A stretch of 7,686 nt of DNA from Thermofilum sp. ex4484_15 (GTDB taxonomy: Archaea > Thermoproteota > Thermoprotei > Thermofilales > EX4484-15), in assembly GCA_002254595.1 (NCBI GenBank), contig NJEH01000041.1, positions 1 through 7,686 on the forward strand, read 5' to 3'. Both the position numbers and the translations under genes were made by a program. Under the pieces are notes generated by a model, which ran no database searches, was not told the origin of the DNA, and worked only from the letters and a program-made list of their open reading frames with translations. Shown one piece after another: positions 4,093 through 7,686 of the stretch. The stretch's first letter is position 1; every line of letters starts with the position of its first letter.

Positions 4093-6487
4093 GGCCTTCA
4101 ATAAAGAGGTCCGCCTTAATTTAGACTACAATACCGTGATTTTAATAGGGCCAGTGGGGACCGGTAAGTCCTCGGTTATCCAAGCATTAGAGTTCGCACT
4201 TTACGGTACTACTTATGACGTAAGAGTAGGTAAATTATTAAAATTAGACGATCTAATAAATGACTTCTCAGATAAGGCCGAGGTAACGGTAAAATTAGTT
4301 GACGAGGAAGGTAGAACCTATGAGATAATTAGAGTTAAACGCAGGGGTAGGAGAACTACGGTACGTCTATTAATAAACGGAGGGCCCTATAGCGGAGATG
4401 TTCAATCGATGATAGAGGGATTACTAGGTTTAGATCATGATGCTTTCTCGAGACATATACTTATCAAACATGACGTACTTAATGCCTTGATAAAGGGACC
4501 CCCCCTAAGGAGGAGCGAGGCGATAGATAAGTTACTGGGGATAGAAACCTTAGAGGAGTGCTTTAGGAGTATCTCATTAAGGACGGTTGAGGAGGAAATT
4601 TCCAAGGTAGAAGGGGAGTTAAATAATCTTAAAATAATTTATGGAGGTAACTTAAAGGATCTTAATAACTTAAAGGTTGAATTGAAAAAACTTCAAGAGG
4701 TTTTAAGGAGAAAGAAGGAGGAAGTTGAAAGATTAGAGGGAAGATTATCCGAGCTTGAAAGCAAGATGCATGAGTACCTTAATGTAAGGAGGGAGTTAGA
4801 CAAATATGAAACCTTAATCGAGCACATAAAGGAGGAGTTAAGAGGGCTAAAGTACGGGATCGACTTAGAGGAAGTTAAGGAGAGAATAAAGGTAGTAGTA
4901 GAGGATGTCTGCGGAACCTTAGAGGAATTCCTCCTTCATGAAGAAGCAGAGAAGTTAAGGAAGGCGTTAAATACCGGTATGAAGGATACTCTAAGGATAT
5001 TGCGCGATGCGTTATATGAACTTAAGTGGGAGGAGGATAAGTTAAGAAGCGAAATAATGGAAATTAATGAGGAATTAATAAATTATAGAAATAAATATGA
5101 AAATCTAACAAATAATTTAAGAAAAATAAGAAATAGATTAGAAGAATTAAAACCATTAGTTAGAGAGTACGAAAAGTTATCCGAAAAGTATGGCAACTTA
5201 AAGAACCTAGAACGTAGGATAGCGGAATTAAATGGGCTTAGGAAGGACATAGAGGATAAGATAAGGGCTGGGGAGGAGAGGGTAGACTTAATAAATAAGG
5301 TTATAAAGGAGTTAACGCTAAGCGGTTCTACTAAGTGCCCCGTTTGTAGAAGTAAAGTAACTAGAGAGAAGATAAGGGAGTTAGAGGCAGAGAGGGATAA
5401 GATAATTAAATCCGAGTATTCATCGTTAAGGAAGGAATTGGAGAGGGTAAATTCTGAATCAAAGAACTACGAGAGGATTATGGAGAGAATGAAGGAATTA
5501 TCGCTTAAGCTAAGCGATTATGCGGATTTAGTAAGCGAGGAAAGTAAACTAAAGGAAGAAGAAGAGGATTACTTAGAGTTAATTAGGGAGGATGAAGATA
5601 AATTAGATGAATTAAGATTTAAATTAGATAACTTAAGGAAATTACTATCCAAGGTGGAAGGAGAAGTAGAGGTTTACGAGAAGTATTTACTACTTAAGGA
5701 GAGGTTATCTAAGTTAAGGGAGTATGAAACTAAAGTTAGACAATTAAGGGAGCGCTTAAAGCGTATAGATTTTAACGAAGATGAATATAAGAAAGCTATA
5801 GCCCTTAAGGAATCTCTTAACGCGGAAATCGCATCCCTAAAAGCTAGGGAGAAGGACATTAGAGGTAAAGTAGAGAAGTTAACGGAAGCCGTCACTAAGA
5901 TTAGGGAATTGACGAATATTTTGAACAATTTGAGGAAATTCAAGGACGAACTAATAGAAGTTAAGAATTACCTTAGGGAGGTGCAAAGGGTAGTGAGGGA
6001 GAAGAGGTTAAGGGATTTAACTGAATATATGAACTACGTCTTTAAACAGATATACGTACATAAGGACCTTACCTCACTTAAGATAGATGTAGAGAGAGCT
6101 AAAACCGAGGAGGGTTATGAAAGAAGCGTTTACAATATACTGGCTAAGAGGGCTAGTGATGGTGCCTGGATACCAGTTTACTCCAAGTTAAGCGATGGGC
6201 AGAGGGCAATAGTGGCGCTCTCACTCGTACTTTCCCTTTTCAAGATGGCTTCATGTAACTTCATGACGGTCATTTTCGACGAACCGGTACCTAATGTAGA
6301 TAGTAAATGTAAGGAAGCTCTATTAAGGATGATAACTAGGATAGAGGGAATAGAACAGGTAATTTTAGCTACCCAGGATGAGAAGTTTAAGGAGATAGAG
6401 GGGCCCGGTAGGTTTGTAGTTTACTCCCTGAGCCACGGAGGCAAGGAGGGGCCTCGCATAGAGGAAGTTAGGGTAGTTCATGAATAG
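4049..6487 (+). CDS. SMC/Rad50-like coiled-coil ATPase (arcadin-4-like)
   Basis: The protein has 812 residues with the full SMC/Rad50 plan. The N-lobe (1 to about 175) has LKEIRIRGFKAF, Walker A GPVGTGKSS (34-42) and a Q-loop region ILIKHDVLNALIKG. A first coil runs to about 429, the zinc hook is C430-PV-C433, and a second coil runs to about 650. The C-lobe has the signature LSDGQR (714-719), Walker B TVIFDEP (740-746), D-loop N749-VDSK and VILATQDEKF. The Q-loop Gln is H141, the H-loop His is Q776, and the signature has Asp where Gly is usual. Archaeal Rad50 normally sits with mre11, herA and nurA; here the partners are crenactin and arcadin-2, so arcadin-4, the SMC-like arcadin, fits better. 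It probably forms hook-joined dimers, with an unknown role near the filament. A TAA at 4046 leaves only the GTG at 4049 as start, overlapping the 62-residue gene by 44 bases; GAGGGA at 4035-4040 serves as ribosome binding site. Confidence 0.88.
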   Translation: MRGLRLKEIRIRGFKAFNKEVRLNLDYNTVILIGPVGTGKSSVIQALEFALYGTTYDVRVGKLLKLDDLINDFSDKAEVTVKLVDEEGRTYEIIRVKRRGRRTTVRLLINGGPYSGDVQSMIEGLLGLDHDAFSRHILIKHDVLNALIKGPPLRRSEAIDKLLGIETLEECFRSISLRTVEEEISKVEGELNNLKIIYGGNLKDLNNLKVELKKLQEVLRRKKEEVERLEGRLSELESKMHEYLNVRRELDKYETLIEHIKEELRGLKYGIDLEEVKERIKVVVEDVCGTLEEFLLHEEAEKLRKALNTGMKDTLRILRDALYELKWEEDKLRSEIMEINEELINYRNKYENLTNNLRKIRNRLEELKPLVREYEKLSEKYGNLKNLERRIAELNGLRKDIEDKIRAGEERVDLINKVIKELTLSGSTKCPVCRSKVTREKIRELEAERDKIIKSEYSSLRKELERVNSESKNYERIMERMKELSLKLSDYADLVSEESKLKEEEEDYLELIREDEDKLDELRFKLDNLRKLLSKVEGEVEVYEKYLLLKERLSKLREYETKVRQLRERLKRIDFNEDEYKKAIALKESLNAEIASLKAREKDIRGKVEKLTEAVTKIRELTNILNNLRKFKDELIEVKNYLREVQRVVREKRLRDLTEYMNYVFKQIYVHKDLTSLKIDVERAKTEEGYERSVYNILAKRASDGAWIPVYSKLSDGQRAIVALSLVLSLFKMASCNFMTVIFDEPVPNVDSKCKEALLRMITRIEGIEQVILATQDEKFKEIEGPGRFVVYSLSHGGKEGPRIEEVRVVHE

Positions 6488-7686
6488 ATTTGTCATAGTA
6501 GACGGCTATACGGACGAACCAGCAGGATTGGGTGTCCCCCCTTACTTGGACGTATACGCTAGATATGTAGCTGGGGCTATATGGCATTGCTTACCTAGTG
6601 CTCAAGTAATCTACTTTACGGTGGATGAAGTAAGGAAAGACGTGAAGAAATTTTTACGGATAGCTGAAGGAGCTAAGCTCGTAATATTCATAGCCGGGGT
6701 AGCTGTACCTGGAAAATACCTAGGTGGTACTCCTATAACTTTAGATGAACTGGAATTATGGGCTAAGTTATTAGAAAGGCCCTTAAAGGTATTGGGAGGA
6801 CCTGTAGCTAGGTTCGGCATGGGATTAGAGGGAGGGAAGGTAGCTTCCTTACCTACCGAGCTTAAGAGCTATTTCGATCTAATAGTTAAAGGAGATATAG
6901 AGTTGGTAATTCATGATTTAATAAAGGAGAAATTCTCGCTGGAAAAAGTAAATCCCTTTAGGCTAAGGGAGAGTTACGAATTAATAGACGAATTTGCAGC
7001 TAAGGGTGCTAAAATAGTACTAGATCATCCAAATTACGGTTTTAACTTAATAGTCGAGATAGAGACCTTTAGGGGATGCCCTAGGTACATTAAAGGTGGT
7101 TGTTCCTTCTGTATAGAACCATTATACGGTAGGGTTATTTTCAGATCGGTTAAAGGAATACTAAGGGAGATAAAAGCCCTTTACGACCTTGGAATTAGAA
7201 ACTTCAGGTTAGGAAGACAGCCTGATATTTACTCGTACATGGCTAAGGATACCGGTAGGGAGGAATTCCCTAAGCCTAACGTAAAGGCTATCAAGGAACT
7301 TTTCGAAGGTATAAGGAATATAGCCCCCAACTTGAAGGTATTACACATAGATAACGTAAATCCCGGCACTTTAGCTCGTTATAGAGAGGAATCAAGGGAG
7401 ATTAGCAAGATAATAGTTAAATATCATACCCCAGGCGACGTAGCAGCTTTAGGGGTAGAGAGCGCCGATCCAAAGGTAATTAAATTAAATAACCTTAAGG
7501 TGTACCCGGAGGAAGCCATAGAGGCTATAAAGTTACTTAATGAAGTAGGTAAGCTAAGGGGATACAATGGGTTACCTGAGTTACTACCCGGTTTAAACTT
7601 CGTTTACGGCCTAATAGGAGAAAGTAAGAAAACTTACGAACTAAATTACGAATTCCTAAGGGAACTGCTAGAAAGGGGATTGTTAG
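6480..7686 (+). CDS. COG1031-type radical SAM protein (3' partial)
   Basis: 402 complete codons are visible with no stop before the window ends; relatives are longer and carry a C-terminal helix-hairpin-helix region that would lie outside. Residues 1 to about 180 form a Rossmann-like, B12-binding-type domain beginning VDGYTDEPAGLGVPPYLDVY. The radical SAM core follows with the 4Fe-4S cysteines C200, C208 and C211 in a C-x7-C-x2-C arrangement (RGCPRYIKGGCSFC), then GVESADP from G325 and a GLIGESKKTYE segment, both typical of the fold. The longer x7 spacing and the context fit COG1031, whose reaction is not known; I do not assign one. The ATG at 6480 lies inside the end of the SMC-like gene (8-base overlap) with GAGGAAG-type purines upstream, so translation is probably coupled. 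Whether it has any cytoskeletal link cannot be told from sequence. Confidence 0.88.
   Translation, partial: MNRFVIVDGYTDEPAGLGVPPYLDVYARYVAGAIWHCLPSAQVIYFTVDEVRKDVKKFLRIAEGAKLVIFIAGVAVPGKYLGGTPITLDELELWAKLLERPLKVLGGPVARFGMGLEGGKVASLPTELKSYFDLIVKGDIELVIHDLIKEKFSLEKVNPFRLRESYELIDEFAAKGAKIVLDHPNYGFNLIVEIETFRGCPRYIKGGCSFCIEPLYGRVIFRSVKGILREIKALYDLGIRNFRLGRQPDIYSYMAKDTGREEFPKPNVKAIKELFEGIRNIAPNLKVLHIDNVNPGTLARYREESREISKIIVKYHTPGDVAALGVESADPKVIKLNNLKVYPEEAIEAIKLLNEVGKLRGYNGLPELLPGLNFVYGLIGESKKTYELNYEFLRELLERGLL

Noticed and set aside
4499..4505. Run of seven C (also at 1447-1453) as a frameshift or sequencing-error site
   Set aside because: The reading frames continue correctly on both sides with conserved family sequence, so no frame change is indicated.
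5674..5943. Minus-strand frame opposite the second SMC coil
   Set aside because: Its Ser/Leu/Phe-rich sequence is the expected mirror of a Lys/Glu/Leu coiled coil.
4049..6487. Naming the SMC-like ATPase as Rad50
   Set aside because: The fold and hook fit Rad50, but the usual archaeal partners Mre11, HerA and NurA are absent, the neighbours are crenactin genes, and two active-site residues differ. An arcadin-4-like protein fits better.
6611..6820. Minus-strand frame opposite the radical SAM start
   Set aside because: It lies entirely within the B12-binding-like domain coding sequence, with no ribosome binding site or motif.

Overview
The window comes from a thermophilic archaeon, most likely Thermoproteota close to Thermoproteales. 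The main evidence is a crenactin gene followed by arcadin-like genes, a cluster I know from that order; crenactin alone also occurs in Korarchaeum and Caldiarchaeum. Supporting signs are archaeal-only families (PAC2, a COG1709-type regulator, a COG1031-type radical SAM protein), AGG/AGA arginine codons, purine-rich coding strands, TTG and GTG starts, overlapping genes, and a BRE/TATA-type promoter. All convincing genes are on the + strand. I see no tRNA, rRNA, CRISPR array, insertion sequence or origin.

Region 1 (1-879) holds the 3' end of a PAC2-family proteasome assembly chaperone gene, whose protein ends in a HbYX-type tail, and six bases later a small heat-shock protein (Hsp20). The Hsp20 ribosome binding site lies across the PAC2 stop codon, so the two look like one protein-quality-control transcript.

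Region 2 (880-1911) holds a helix-turn-helix regulator with an uncharacterised C-terminal domain, flanked by two non-coding gaps (80 and 139 bases). Each gap contains an inverted repeat that overlaps a promoter-like element. The second gap is the leader of the cytoskeletal operon and also carries short upstream reading frames.

Region 3 (1912-6487) is a tightly packed operon: crenactin (archaeal actin); an arcadin-2-like protein with a globular domain, a coiled coil and a short C-terminal helix; a 62-residue helical protein of unknown function; and an 812-residue SMC/Rad50-like coiled-coil ATPase (arcadin-4-like) with a CPVC zinc hook. The first pair overlaps by 10 bases and the last by 44. 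Arcadin-2 is known to bind crenactin through its C-terminal helix; the SMC-like protein is probably a further partner. The ATPase has an odd active site: the usual Q-loop glutamine is histidine and the usual H-loop histidine is glutamine.

Region 4 (6480-7686) is the start of a radical SAM protein of the COG1031 type. It overlaps the SMC-like gene by 8 bases and runs off the window. It is probably co-transcribed with the cytoskeletal genes, but nothing in its sequence ties it functionally to them.
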